A DNA stretch of 47,022 nucleotides from Psychrobacter sp. APC 3281 (GCF_030407815.1 NZ_JASDCS010000015.1:1-47022), one strand, 5' to 3'; shown: positions 27,243 through 36,947, counted from the first letter of the stretch. The notes: generated from the letters alone by a model not told the origin. A program made the numbers and translations.

Positions 27243-28754
27243 TTAATCGGTCAGTAATACGTGTTTGCTCTTCTGATAAGCGGACAAACCATCACCGCCC
27301 AACTCACGGCCAATACCGCTGTGTTTGAACCCGCCCCAGCCTGCTTCTGGCAGTACGATTTGTTGCTCGTTAATCCAGATATGCCCGGCTTTGATTTGTA
27401 ACGCCATCTCGAGTGCGGCAGTCTCATCGGCGTTCACAATAGTAGCTGCTAGAGCAAACTTGCTATCATTAGCTAAACGGATAGCCTCTGCGTCGTCAGT
27501 AAAGGTTGCACAGACTAATACAGGCCCAAACACTTCCTCCATCCATAATTGGCTGGTCGTTGGCACATTCGTATAGACAGTTGGCGTTACAAAATAGCCA
27601 GATGCTTCTAATAACTGACCGCCGGTTAAGCAATTTAGATTTTCAGCTGTCGCAATATCAAAGAATTTCTTAACTTGGTTCAGCTGCTGCTCGCTCACCA
27701 ATGGACCCATCTGCGTCTCTGTCGCAAAACCATCACCAATCTGCAAACTTTCCGTTTTGACTTTTAATGTGTCAAACAGCTGTGTAGCGATATCTTGATG
27801 GACAACCAAACGCGACGTGGCCGAGCATATCTGACCTGCATTGGTAAATATGCCACCAATGATTAAATCACAAGCATAATCAATATCAGCATCTGCGCAG
27901 ACCATAATAGCAGACTTGCCACCCAACTCTAGGCTAATGTCTTTGATGCCTTTTGCTGCTTGAACCATCACCTTTTCACCAACTATATTACTGCCAGTAA
28001 ACGATACTTTGTCAATCAATGGATGACTGGTCATAGCAGTGCCCACTTGCGCAGCACCCGGTAAAATATTAACCACCCCTTTTGGCAAGCCTATCTCAGA
28101 TAAGATATTACCTAGCATAAGCTCTGGTAATAATGTCACCTCAGACGGTTTCAATAGCACAGTACAACCTGCCGCTAGCGCAGGTGCCAACTTCCAAGAG
28201 GTCGTTACCATTGGGAAGTTCCAAGGGGTAATCAGCGCACAAATACCCACTGGCGAGTATGTCTTTAACAAATGAATACCCGATTCAAGCGTTGATACTT
28301 TAGACCATGTTGCCTGCTCTGTGATGAGATTGGCATAGTAGCGATAGCAGGCAATAGCGTCCCCTACGTCTATCTTTGCTTCTTCAATTGGCTTGCCGTT
28401 GTTTAATACAGACAGCCCAACCAACTTATCGAATTGCTGCTCCATAGATTCTGCAATTGCATTTAGATAGCGGGCACGCTCACTTACACTAGTCTGTGAC
28501 CAGCCAGCAAAGGCTTCATCAGCCGCTTCTACTGCCTGCTCTACATGGGCACTGGTGCATAAGCGCGTCGTTGCGATCACCTCGCCTGAATTTGGATCAT
28601 ACAACGCATGGTTATTTGAATGGTTAGAATCGGTCTCAGATGCTTCAATCGTAACCCAATCACCATTGATATAAGCGGCATTGAGTACAACTTCATTTTG
28701 AGCCGTTTGTATGGCAGTTTCTCTGGTTAAGTCTGTAGAGTTCAGCATTTCCAT
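27243..28754 (-). CDS. NAD(P)-dependent aldehyde dehydrogenase
   Basis: An aldehyde dehydrogenase of about 503 residues starting at ATG 28754; a longer frame to 28877 would add a non-homologous leader that crosses an inverted repeat. Catalytic features are complete: Asn179 in TPWNF, Glu276 in LELGG and the nucleophile Cys310 in NAGQICSATSR, with the coenzyme loop FTGSNIVGE (252-260). The EEVFGPVL region is also present. It is similar in form to betaine/gamma-guanidinobutyraldehyde-type enzymes. In this context, oxidation of 4-guanidinobutyraldehyde to 4-guanidinobutyrate is a reasonable inference, because a 2-ketoarginine decarboxylase-like enzyme is encoded upstream on the same strand. Confidence 0.9.
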   Translation of the reverse strand: MEMLNSTDLTRETAIQTAQNEVVLNAAYINGDWVTIEASETDSNHSNNHALYDPNSGEVIATTRLCTSAHVEQAVEAADEAFAGWSQTSVSERARYLNAIAESMEQQFDKLVGLSVLNNGKPIEEAKIDVGDAIACYRYYANLITEQATWSKVSTLESGIHLLKTYSPVGICALITPWNFPMVTTSWKLAPALAAGCTVLLKPSEVTLLPELMLGNILSEIGLPKGVVNILPGAAQVGTAMTSHPLIDKVSFTGSNIVGEKVMVQAAKGIKDISLELGGKSAIMVCADADIDYACDLIIGGIFTNAGQICSATSRLVVHQDIATQLFDTLKVKTESLQIGDGFATETQMGPLVSEQQLNQVKKFFDIATAENLNCLTGGQLLEASGYFVTPTVYTNVPTTSQLWMEEVFGPVLVCATFTDDAEAIRLANDSKFALAATIVNADETAALEMALQIKAGHIWINEQQIVLPEAGWGGFKHSGIGRELGGDGLSAYQKSKHVLLTD

Positions 28755-28823
28755 AATGGTCAGTCGCCTTATATTTTTGATCAAATTGTCTTTATGTACG
28801 TAACGTCCGTAATGTGATTGGCT

Positions 28824-28863
28824 AAATGGTCGGTTTAACTGACTACAGAAAAACCGACCATTT
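28824..28863. promoter_or_regulatory. 13-bp inverted repeat upstream of the aldehyde dehydrogenase
   Basis: AAATGGTCGGTTT (28824-28836) and AAACCGACCATTT (28851-28863) form perfect 13-bp arms around a 14-nt spacer, 70 bp upstream of the aldehyde dehydrogenase start and after the YjiH-like stop. AAACCGACC is a common TetR-type half-site, so an operator for the nearby TetR protein is one reading. A leader hairpin is the other. Confidence 0.55.
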
Positions 28864-28919
28864 GCATATTTTTGCATATCATTGTCAGGCTAGATGCCTT
28901 GTGAATACTAGACACGCCA

Positions 28920-30326
28920 CTAATACAGTAGATGCGCCACAGACGTAATTACTACCAAGCTGATAAGCGTACGAAGGATAAAGATTAAAAATAGCTCTAA
29001 TACATTTAGCTTAATGTTTGACTTCAAAATCAGCGCACCGACTTCAGACATGTAGATAATCTGAGTAATTGAGGCAGCACCAACGATGAAACGTGTCATC
29101 TCACTTTCAATGCTTTTACCGACCAATGCTGGCAAGTACATATCTGCAAAGCCCATAATCATGGCCGGGCCAGCTTTGGCCGCTTCTGGAATCTGTAACC
29201 ATTCAAGTACTGGTACAAGCGGTGTCGCAATCCAATTAAAGACAGGCGTGTACTCTGCTAAACCAAGACCAATCGTACCGATAGCGAACGTTACTGGAAT
29301 TAGTCCCAAATAGATATCAAACAGATTATGTACGCTGCGTTTGAACACTTTACCTAAGCTAGGCATAGAATGCGCGCGAGTGACGGCACGATTGACCGCC
29401 CACTGGTACGTTGTATATTCAGCAGGGATGCCTTCATCTAGCATACTTTTGCCCGAGTGATACGTATCAGGCTTGAGTGATAATGGTGGTATGCGCGGCA
29501 TGATAATCGCAGCGATAAAACCGGTTAGCGCAATGGTCAGATAAAAGAAGACGAAGTTATTGTCCACGCCGATGGTTTTTGCCACTACATAGGTAAAGGC
29601 GATAGAAGTGACGGAAAAAGTGGTCGCGATAATGGCAGCTTCACGCTGGCTATAGAAGCTTTTGTCATACTCTTGCATAGTGACTAGCAGGCCGATAGAC
29701 GCTGCACCAAACCAAGAAGACATCGCATCGACAGCAGAACGACCAGGCAGTTTGAAGAGCTTGATAAATACTTTACTGGCTAACGTACCCAAAAACTCCA
29801 TCAAGCCGAAATCAGTCAAAAATGGCAGCGATAAAATGGCAAAGAAGAACAACGGAATTAAGACAGGAATCAAATCTTCAAAAATGACACCGCCCGTATT
29901 ACGGTTGATAATAAACTCGGGGCCAACTTGTAGAAAAATCATCCAAACAAATGCCATGCCTAAAAATCGGATAGCAAGCCAAAACCACTCAATATCAAAG
30001 AGTTTTTTAGCGAGCGAACCTTCATTTAGATTTGGCTTCAATACTTTGACTGCTAGTGCACCAAAAAAGGATATCGTCACGAGCGCCATCGTGATATAGG
30101 TCACCAAACCACCTAAGGCGGATTGTAGCGTATCGGTCAACACACCCAATAAGATCGTGACTTTACCATCCCACTCAAACGGTATGATAAATAACGCAAT
30201 ACCCAATGCTGAAAACAACAAAAACTTCCACATTGCTGCACGCCACTGTCCTGCTTTTGGCGTTTCTGGATCGACCGTATTATTCCCTAAAATCGGCTGC
30301 TGCGACTTATCCATATAACTCGTCAT
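28920..30326 (-). CDS. YjiH-family nucleoside-recognition (Gate) domain membrane protein
   Basis: A 468-residue polytopic membrane protein of the YjiH type, with about ten hydrophobic segments and Gate-domain landmarks such as GRSAVDAMSSWFGAASIGLLVTMQEYDK and FADMYLPALVGKSIES. AAGGAG lies 7 bp before ATG and within the last codons of the upstream dld gene, which it overlaps by 20 bp, so expression is coupled. YjiG/YjiH-like proteins are putative transporters of unknown substrate. Coupling to a D-lactate dehydrogenase suggests uptake or export of a small carboxylate or related compound, but this is only inferred. Confidence 0.8.
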   Translation of the reverse strand: MTSYMDKSQQPILGNNTVDPETPKAGQWRAAMWKFLLFSALGIALFIIPFEWDGKVTILLGVLTDTLQSALGGLVTYITMALVTISFFGALAVKVLKPNLNEGSLAKKLFDIEWFWLAIRFLGMAFVWMIFLQVGPEFIINRNTGGVIFEDLIPVLIPLFFFAILSLPFLTDFGLMEFLGTLASKVFIKLFKLPGRSAVDAMSSWFGAASIGLLVTMQEYDKSFYSQREAAIIATTFSVTSIAFTYVVAKTIGVDNNFVFFYLTIALTGFIAAIIMPRIPPLSLKPDTYHSGKSMLDEGIPAEYTTYQWAVNRAVTRAHSMPSLGKVFKRSVHNLFDIYLGLIPVTFAIGTIGLGLAEYTPVFNWIATPLVPVLEWLQIPEAAKAGPAMIMGFADMYLPALVGKSIESEMTRFIVGAASITQIIYMSEVGALILKSNIKLNVLELFLIFILRTLISLVVITSVAHLLY

Positions 30327-32145
30327 TTAATTTCTCCTTGATGGGCGATGATTGCCAGTTTTTCCATTTCTCTGTCTGACCAATACCTGGGTTAAGCGAA
30401 TTGGTTGGATCCAGTTTTTTATAAAAATAATGTAGCTCAGTTTTAGCAGGATATGCATGCCCCACATTGTGCTCAGCAGGATACTCAATATGACGCTTAT
30501 CATAAAATGCTAGCAGTTCATCCTTGAATTGCTTGGCATTGGTCTTAGGTTTCAATAAATAGTCTTGGTGCATGACATGACAGAAAAAATGCCCCAAATA
30601 AAAAGTTTTGCTGACTTGTTCTTGTAAATGTTCAGGTAGAGTCTCGTCCCAATCTACAGCATTTCTAGGTAAGGCAATATCGGTCGATAGCAGCTCGCCA
30701 AATTTGTCTTGATTTAAATTATGATAACGAAACATGGCAGCGGTTGCGGCACTGCGAAATACCAACAGTGATTGCGATTCAAGCTCTGTGCATACATGCA
30801 ACGCACCTTGATACTGCTGCATATGATTTTGCAAAAAATCCTGCGCAGCAGCGATATTGTTGCCATCAGTTTTATTAGAATCTTTATCTGAATTTTTATT
30901 AATGCCATTATCAAAGTCGTTAACAAAACCATCTGCGACTTTTATAATCAAATGGTATTTATACGAGAGTGCCTGCGCATTCAAAGTGGCTGGTAATGAC
31001 GGTGGCATAAACCTAGATGTCATCTGTAATATCCGATCTGGCAGTGTCTTTGGAAGATGCCACTTATCCAGATAGTAGCCAACCTTTGCTTGCAGTCGAT
31101 ACAGCGACCCTATCTTGCTGGCAGGAAGCTTACGCATACTCAGACAAGTGTCTCGACCATAGTGCATCGTGATGTCGTTATAGTCTTTGTGCATATACTC
31201 TGCCAACACAGGCAATTTCAACTCGCTTTTTAACCATTGTTTTCTAAGTGTGGTCAAGATATCAGCGTCGTTGGTCGAAATATAAAACGTTTGCTCTTGC
31301 TTAGGTTTGGCAAAGGTCGCTACCCTCACCGAAAATACAATGACCTTGCCAGCTGAACCAGACGCTTCATACAGACCGTTGGGATCGTTGTTAAATCTAG
31401 CAGGCGTTTCTGCCTCACAATCACGGACTTTATGTTGATAATAATGGTTGGTACAGGCTTTACTGTCACTCGTGCTATCTAACGCTTCGCTAAATGTACC
31501 AGCTTGTAGGTTCTCTAGCATTTCCTCTGGATGCGAACCCAAATCCAGTCCTAGATGATTGATTAACTCAAACGCTCCTGATGTATTACGTCTAGCAAAT
31601 AACGCCATCTCAGTGTAGGCAGGTCCACGCTGCACTAGCATCCCGCCTGAGCTATTGCAGATGCCGCCTATCACTGATGCACCCACGCAACTAGAGCCCA
31701 ATACGGAATGCGGCTCACGGCCTAATGGCGCAAGCGTAGACTCTAATTGCTGAAGGGTGGCAGCGGGCAAAGCGATCAACTCTGCTGCATCGTTGAGTAA
31801 ATGCACGCCGCCCAATAACTGCATAGAGATTACGACTAGTGGCCTGTCATAATCTCCATTCGGTGTTGAGCCACCTGTTAGGCCTGTATTGGCCGCTTGA
31901 GCAATGATAATCACATCGGCAGCGGCACAGATATTAATGACGCGCCATAGTGCCACAAGAGAATGCGGTATCACAACTGCTAAGGGCGCGTCTGTGACAG
32001 CCTCAATCGTACCTTGTACATAAGACTGCTGTTGGCTAGGTTTTGTCAATACATTGGTCGTACCAACGACAGCAGCAAGCTCCGTCAACAAACGCGGCAT
32101 TTGCTCATGTCTACTTTCTGACATTTCTCTAGCATTGGGCGTCAT
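30307..32145 (-). CDS. dld: Quinone-dependent D-lactate dehydrogenase
   Basis: A 612-residue FAD flavoprotein that oxidises D-lactate to pyruvate and feeds quinones at the inner membrane. The N-terminal FAD-binding 4 domain shows VIPHSLVALWRVINICAAADVIIIAQAANTGLTGGSTP and LGSSCVGASVIGGICNSSGGMLVQRGPAYTEMAL. The middle and C-terminal parts match the Dld-specific membrane-binding domain, ending ELHYFYKKLDPTNSLNPGIGQ. It is about 40 residues longer than E. coli Dld; a hydrophilic Asn/Asp/Lys-rich insert (about residues 405-425) explains part of this. AAGGAAAG precedes ATG. It is coupled to the YjiH-like gene. Confidence 0.9.
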   Translation of the reverse strand: MTPNAREMSESRHEQMPRLLTELAAVVGTTNVLTKPSQQQSYVQGTIEAVTDAPLAVVIPHSLVALWRVINICAAADVIIIAQAANTGLTGGSTPNGDYDRPLVVISMQLLGGVHLLNDAAELIALPAATLQQLESTLAPLGREPHSVLGSSCVGASVIGGICNSSGGMLVQRGPAYTEMALFARRNTSGAFELINHLGLDLGSHPEEMLENLQAGTFSEALDSTSDSKACTNHYYQHKVRDCEAETPARFNNDPNGLYEASGSAGKVIVFSVRVATFAKPKQEQTFYISTNDADILTTLRKQWLKSELKLPVLAEYMHKDYNDITMHYGRDTCLSMRKLPASKIGSLYRLQAKVGYYLDKWHLPKTLPDRILQMTSRFMPPSLPATLNAQALSYKYHLIIKVADGFVNDFDNGINKNSDKDSNKTDGNNIAAAQDFLQNHMQQYQGALHVCTELESQSLLVFRSAATAAMFRYHNLNQDKFGELLSTDIALPRNAVDWDETLPEHLQEQVSKTFYLGHFFCHVMHQDYLLKPKTNAKQFKDELLAFYDKRHIEYPAEHNVGHAYPAKTELHYFYKKLDPTNSLNPGIGQTEKWKNWQSSPIKEKLNDELYG

Positions 32146-32249
32146 GAACGTCTTTCCTTGCGTAACCAGCGTTTGTCATTTTTTTGTCGTTTTTTAGAAC
32201 TGTGACTATCGGTCTCGTGATTATCCGTGGCATTAGCGCCAGTATTACT

Positions 32250-33971
32250 TTAACTAAAATAAGTCACTGTCTCAGCCATTTCTTTTAGAAAGTCGTCCGC
32301 TTCATCAATCTCATAAATGATTGGTTGTTTACCCTTTGTGTCTGTCTTTAATGCGTCTAGCAATTGCTGCTTATCAGTGATTCTACGATAGCCAGCCCCA
32401 AACCCTGCTGCTAGTGGCTCAAAGTTTGGCGTTTTGATATTGACGCCAATTAGTGGTAAACCGCCCTCTTCCATATAACGACGAATCTCACCGTAGCCTT
32501 GGTTGTTCCATAGCAAAACAATCAATGATAGCTCAAGCTCGGCCGCGCAGATAAGCTCGGCAATCGTAAATTGAATACCGCCGTCACCCATTAGACTGAC
32601 GACGGGTAGATTTGAGCCAATCATTGCCCCGATAGCGGCAGGCAACCCATAACCTAATGTGCCAAAACCCGTCGATGAGTTAAACCATTTACGCGTCGCC
32701 AAGGCTTCAAGACCAAGGTTACCGCTATAGACAGGCTGCGTTGAATCACCAACGAAAATGACGTCTTCCACTTCATCTCTGATCAGCTTTAGTAAGGCAT
32801 TTTGACCCGCAAAGTCTGTCGTTACATCCTTCAAGATGGCCTGCTTTGCTTCGTTTACTCGTGACAGTGCTTGATGATCGAATGTCTGATTTTCTAGGCG
32901 GCTACATAGACCACTAATCGCCATCTGCGCATCGGACAGTACCGCGATATCCGCTCTAAATGGACGCTGCAATTGCTGGGCATCACAGTCGATACGTACC
33001 AGCGTACCGTTTATTTTAAACCCACCATTAAAGAACACGTCATAGTCAGTCTCACCAAGCTCAGTCCCAATCGCTAATACCCAATCCGCCTCGGTAATCA
33101 CGGCTCGGCCTGCGTCTAATGACTGGTTGCTACCCAAACTTAACGGATGACCAGGTGGCAGCAAACCTTTGGCATTAATCGTCAAAAACGTTGGCGCATC
33201 TATCAACTCTGCCAATCGCTGTGCATCGTGATCGACATCGACACAGCCGCCCCCATAAAGTATTACAGGATTTTTTGCGGTCTTTAATGACTGTACGATT
33301 AGGTCTAATTGCGTAGGATTCGGCAGTGGTCTTGTGACCTGTGGTAGGCTCAAGCTATTTGTACCAGCTTCGCTATTTGCTACAGCATTTAAACTAGGCG
33401 GCTTAGCAACGTGGCTAGCATCAGCGGTGATGATATCGATAGGCAGCTGAATATGTACTGGCCCCGGACGTGCACCGTTAAATAAGGCAAAAGCTTCTGC
33501 AATGACTTTCGGTAGCGATTCAGGTTGCCAAATAGTCTTACTCGTCAATGCTACTTTACTAATCATGCCTTGCTGATCGTGAAGCTCATGTAAATGCCCT
33601 TCGCCACTACCCGTGTCTTTGACTTTATTGACACTAGAGATGACCAACATCGGTATCGAATCAGCCAGTGCTTGCGCCATCGCCGTCATGATATTGGTCA
33701 TACCAGGGCCAGTGATGATAAAGCACACGCCAATCTTGCCAGAGGCACGGTAGTAGCCATCCGCCATAAACCCAGCACCTTGTTCATGACGCGGTGTCAC
33801 ATGACGAATATTGGTATTAGGTAGACCGCGATACAGCTCTACCGTGTGCACACCAGGGATACCAAAAACGGTCTCTACACCATAATACTCTAGCCACTGC
33901 ACCAATAGCTCACCACAGGTCAATGTTAATGTGTCAGACAAAGAAGAAGGCGTTTGCGTCAATTGGGTCAT
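32250..33971 (-). CDS. aruI: Thiamine-diphosphate decarboxylase, 5-guanidino-2-oxopentanoate (2-ketoarginine) decarboxylase-like
   Basis: A 573-residue enzyme of the acetolactate synthase-like ThDP family. The N-terminal VFGIPGVHTVELYRGL and TPRHEQGAGFMADGYYR are close to Pseudomonas aeruginosa AruI; Glu63 is the ThDP-activating glutamate. The PP domain has MGDGGIQFTIAELICAA followed by LLWNNQGYGE (the GDG...N Mg-ThDP motif). AGGATG precedes ATG. AruI decarboxylates 2-ketoarginine to 4-guanidinobutyraldehyde. The substrate assignment depends on family resemblance and on the guanidinobutyrase encoded four genes upstream; a generic 2-keto acid decarboxylase remains possible. No AruH-type arginine transaminase is in the window. 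Confidence 0.75.
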   Translation of the reverse strand: MTQLTQTPSSLSDTLTLTCGELLVQWLEYYGVETVFGIPGVHTVELYRGLPNTNIRHVTPRHEQGAGFMADGYYRASGKIGVCFIITGPGMTNIMTAMAQALADSIPMLVISSVNKVKDTGSGEGHLHELHDQQGMISKVALTSKTIWQPESLPKVIAEAFALFNGARPGPVHIQLPIDIITADASHVAKPPSLNAVANSEAGTNSLSLPQVTRPLPNPTQLDLIVQSLKTAKNPVILYGGGCVDVDHDAQRLAELIDAPTFLTINAKGLLPPGHPLSLGSNQSLDAGRAVITEADWVLAIGTELGETDYDVFFNGGFKINGTLVRIDCDAQQLQRPFRADIAVLSDAQMAISGLCSRLENQTFDHQALSRVNEAKQAILKDVTTDFAGQNALLKLIRDEVEDVIFVGDSTQPVYSGNLGLEALATRKWFNSSTGFGTLGYGLPAAIGAMIGSNLPVVSLMGDGGIQFTIAELICAAELELSLIVLLWNNQGYGEIRRYMEEGGLPLIGVNIKTPNFEPLAAGFGAGYRRITDKQQLLDALKTDTKGKQPIIYEIDEADDFLKEMAETVTYFS

Positions 33972-34063
33972 GGGTCAGTCATCCTGAAAAATATAATTAG
34001 TATTAAGTTAAAATTTTTATATTGGCCAATGGTTTATTTTTAATCGTTATTGAGTGCTATTCA

Positions 34064-34807
34064 TTACAAGTCATGGTGCCGTAACCAATCATCAATCATG
34101 ATGTTTAAGCGTTTACCTGAAAAGCTAGGAAAATGACCACCATGAGCGACTCGCACCGGCAGTGCATTTAAGCGGCGCATGCTTTTAGCGTAGTCAGACA
34201 TATTGCTGTGCCATGTATCTTCAATTAATGGGCCATCATAGATAAGGTCACCAGAAATCAGCGTTTCGCTAGCAGCTTCCCACAAGGCGATACCACCTGG
34301 AGAATGACCCGGCGTATGAATTACTTCAAATTGACGATTGCCCAAATCAATCACGTCACCATCTTCAAGCTGCATAATTTTCGCTGGTGCAGCAATTTTA
34401 TAGCCGTAATGGGCATAAGGTTCAGGCGGTAGCGCGTCAAACATCTCATCGTTAACAAACATATCTGCCAAAGTACGAGCATTGTCTGGCTCAGCTAAGA
34501 TGTGTGCTTCAGCAGAATGGACATGACAGCAGTCAAACTCATTTGCTGCGCCAATATGGTCAAAATGGGTGTGACTGGCTACACCAACGATATCGCGATC
34601 AGCGAGCAAAGCGACATGGCGGCGCAATGGTACAGCACCTAACCCAAAATCTACTAATAAATCGCGTTCGCTACCCCGTACGTGCCACAAATTACAGCGG
34701 AAAAACGGTTTAATCCATGGCTCATCAATAAGTGTGATTCCGTCACTGAGCGTAGTGGTTCGATACCAGTTTTCTGGTTTGATTCGAGATAATGACTGCT
34801 CACTCAT
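34064..34807 (-). CDS. MBL-fold metallohydrolase
   Basis: A 247-residue metallo-beta-lactamase-fold protein. The metal motif is HTHFDH (His79, His81, Asp83, His84). A second metal histidine is in HTPGHSPGG, followed by the SGDLIYDGPL aspartate and a C-terminal AHGGHFPSF histidine. This glyoxalase II/quorum-lactonase-like architecture does not define a substrate. It overlaps the upstream nitrilase gene by 4 bp (ATGA), so it is part of the guanidino operon. Hydrolysis of an ester, lactone or lactam intermediate is possible but untested. Confidence 0.82.
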   Translation of the reverse strand: MSEQSLSRIKPENWYRTTTLSDGITLIDEPWIKPFFRCNLWHVRGSERDLLVDFGLGAVPLRRHVALLADRDIVGVASHTHFDHIGAANEFDCCHVHSAEAHILAEPDNARTLADMFVNDEMFDALPPEPYAHYGYKIAAPAKIMQLEDGDVIDLGNRQFEVIHTPGHSPGGIALWEAASETLISGDLIYDGPLIEDTWHSNMSDYAKSMRRLNALPVRVAHGGHFPSFSGKRLNIMIDDWLRHHDL

Positions 34808-35604
34808 AAGTCAGCTCCATTAACGACATGAGTATCTTTAAGAACACGCAGGTCCTTAAGATAATTTTGGTGCGTGCGACTCTCATCAATACGGGCGAGA
34901 TCGATATCTACTATCATCGTGCCAGCTGTCAAACCAAGCCTTCCGATTACCTCACCATCGGGACCAGCGACGATGCTATTGCCACAGTAATGAAGGGTAT
35001 CTTCTACGCCTGAGCGGTTGATACAAGCAACAAAGCATTGATTGTCCATGGCACGAGCGCGGATTTGCAGTACTTGACGCTCTGCATTTGGCAGCATATT
35101 TGCTGTCGGTGACAGTATGACCTCTGCCCCCGCTTGTGCCAGTGCTCTTGCCACCTCTGGGAACTCATTATCGTAGCAAATCATTAAACCCAATTTGCCA
35201 AATCGAGTATCAACCACGCAGAATTTTTTACCTGCTGTAAAGAACTCGTTTTCACGATCCCATAAGTGACGCTTGTTATAAGTCGCAAGGTGTTGCCCAT
35301 TGTCATCTAGCAGTATGGCAGAGTTGCTTAACTCACCATTAGACTGGCGCTCAGCAAGACCAAACAATAGATGCAAGTTATATTTCTTAGCAAGTCTCGC
35401 TGCCTCAGTGACAATTGGACCATCAATAGTTTGCGCTAAGCGATCAAGATGCTTAAAGATGTTGTAGCCTGTAAATGCAAGCTCTGGCAACGCAAGCAGA
35501 TCTACTTTTGCCTCTACTGCTAGGCGACAAAGCGACTCTAAAGCTTCTAGATTGGCCGTCGCTTCAGCCAGTAAAGGGCTGGTTTGAGCAATCATCAATT
35601 TCAT
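34804..35604 (-). CDS. Nitrilase-superfamily carbon-nitrogen hydrolase
   Basis: A 266-residue cytoplasmic amidase with the complete catalytic triad: Glu41 in ALPELAFTGYN, Lys111 in YNKRHLW and Cys143 in LMICYDNEFPE. A second conserved glutamate is present in the linker after Lys111. An AAGGAG site is 8 bp before ATG. The gene overlaps both neighbours by 4 bp. In the arginine oxygenase route of pseudomonads, 4-guanidinobutyramide is hydrolysed to 4-guanidinobutyrate by an amidase of this general type; a guanidinobutyrase in the same operon makes that a plausible role. Alternatives include an N-carbamoylputrescine amidase or omega-amidase-like function. Confidence 0.85.
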   Translation of the reverse strand: MKLMIAQTSPLLAEATANLEALESLCRLAVEAKVDLLALPELAFTGYNIFKHLDRLAQTIDGPIVTEAARLAKKYNLHLLFGLAERQSNGELSNSAILLDDNGQHLATYNKRHLWDRENEFFTAGKKFCVVDTRFGKLGLMICYDNEFPEVARALAQAGAEVILSPTANMLPNAERQVLQIRARAMDNQCFVACINRSGVEDTLHYCGNSIVAGPDGEVIGRLGLTAGTMIVDIDLARIDESRTHQNYLKDLRVLKDTHVVNGADL

Positions 35605-36947
35605 AATGATGGCTCCTTTTGAGCTGAAGTAACAGCTCTATTAGGACGAGTAAACAGAGTCGCACCTAACCAGTAAAGTCCACCAGTAATAATAAAGACA
35701 GGTAATGAAGCACCGAAAGATGGAGGCGCTATCAGAGTCCAGTATGCGGCGAGCGCTGCACCGATTAGATATGCTGAGATAGCAATCTTTGCAGTAGGAC
35801 GGCCTAACTGTTTAGTAGAATCAAGCAGCTTTGCGGTATAGCTCTCTTGACCAACAAGGTAATAATCGACAATCATGACTGAAAATGCTGGGATAAATAG
35901 TGCACCTACAATCAATAAAAAGTTTTGGAACTGGTCTAAAATACCTGGTATCAGCGCCCCAAAGATAGTGACCAAGCCAATGATAAGTGCAGGTTTCCAA
36001 AAGCTCATGTTAGGAGCGATGTTCATGCAGGATAGCGTTGCGCTATAGACTGCCATTACGTTGGTTGTCATGACTGAAAAGAAGATAACTAGCGCAGCGG
36101 GCAGGCCAAAACCAAAGTCAGCAAGCAGACGAGTCGGATCGTAAGTCTGTTCCATACCGTTTAAGATAGACAGCCCTGATATCGTCGCACCCAAACCCAT
36201 CGCAACGATAGCCGCCATGATGTAGCCAAAGTAAGTACCCCATACGGCAATCTTTGAAGTCTTACAGTTACGGTTGTAATCAGCTGCCGAAGACATCCAA
36301 GAGAATGCAGTAGCAATGACGATATCAAATGCAATACCTAACGTAATACCATTACGTGATTCAACTGGCATCTCAAACAGTGTCGATACATCATAATGTT
36401 GATTAAGTTGATAAAGCACGACAACAGTCAGACCTGCCATGGCTAGTGCCGCCCAACGTTCAACAAGCTCAATACCGAGGTGACCACGTAGCACAATTAG
36501 CACCACGACTGTCTCGCACAAGATCACAAACAGTGGCAGATTGCTATAACCCGTGGTCGCTTCAATCGCGTAGTTCAGACTCATGCCAGCGAGCAGCGCC
36601 TGAATACAGCTCCACGCAATGAGCACACCCATGTTTACCAGTGAAATCAACTGGCTACCAAGTGGTCCATAAGCTCTACGTGTTAAAGCCATCGATGGCA
36701 AACCGGTACGCTGGCCCATCAAACCAACCAAAAGCAGTGGAATTGCACCGATTAAAGAACCAATGAGTACGGTCGTAATAGCAGTGGTAAATCGTAGATC
36801 TGGTACCAACAACATCCCAGTTAAGATGGTCGTGACTACGATATTGGCACCAAACCACAGCGCAAACGTACCAATTGAACCCAAACTGTGTCCAGCTTCA
36901 TTTGGAGAAAGCGTATCTTGACCAAAAAATGAAGAAGGTTTACTCAT
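35601..36947 (-). CDS. NCS1-family (cytosine/purine permease-like) transporter
   Basis: An inner-membrane transporter of about 448 residues with around twelve helices. The N-terminal SLGSIGTFALWFGANIVVTTILTGML and the loop GQRTGLPSMALTRRAYGPLGS are NCS1 landmarks, as in CodB. The SWMSSAADYNRNCK stretch in the middle is also typical. ATG 36947 is preceded by AAGGAAG; an upstream ATG at 36986 lacks one. It overlaps the nitrilase gene by 4 bp. Inside a guanidinobutyrase operon, the cargo may be a guanidino compound rather than a nucleobase. Confidence 0.88.
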   Translation of the reverse strand: MSKPSSFFGQDTLSPNEAGHSLGSIGTFALWFGANIVVTTILTGMLLVPDLRFTTAITTVLIGSLIGAIPLLLVGLMGQRTGLPSMALTRRAYGPLGSQLISLVNMGVLIAWSCIQALLAGMSLNYAIEATTGYSNLPLFVILCETVVVLIVLRGHLGIELVERWAALAMAGLTVVVLYQLNQHYDVSTLFEMPVESRNGITLGIAFDIVIATAFSWMSSAADYNRNCKTSKIAVWGTYFGYIMAAIVAMGLGATISGLSILNGMEQTYDPTRLLADFGFGLPAALVIFFSVMTTNVMAVYSATLSCMNIAPNMSFWKPALIIGLVTIFGALIPGILDQFQNFLLIVGALFIPAFSVMIVDYYLVGQESYTAKLLDSTKQLGRPTAKIAISAYLIGAALAAYWTLIAPPSFGASLPVFIITGGLYWLGATLFTRPNRAVTSAQKEPSL

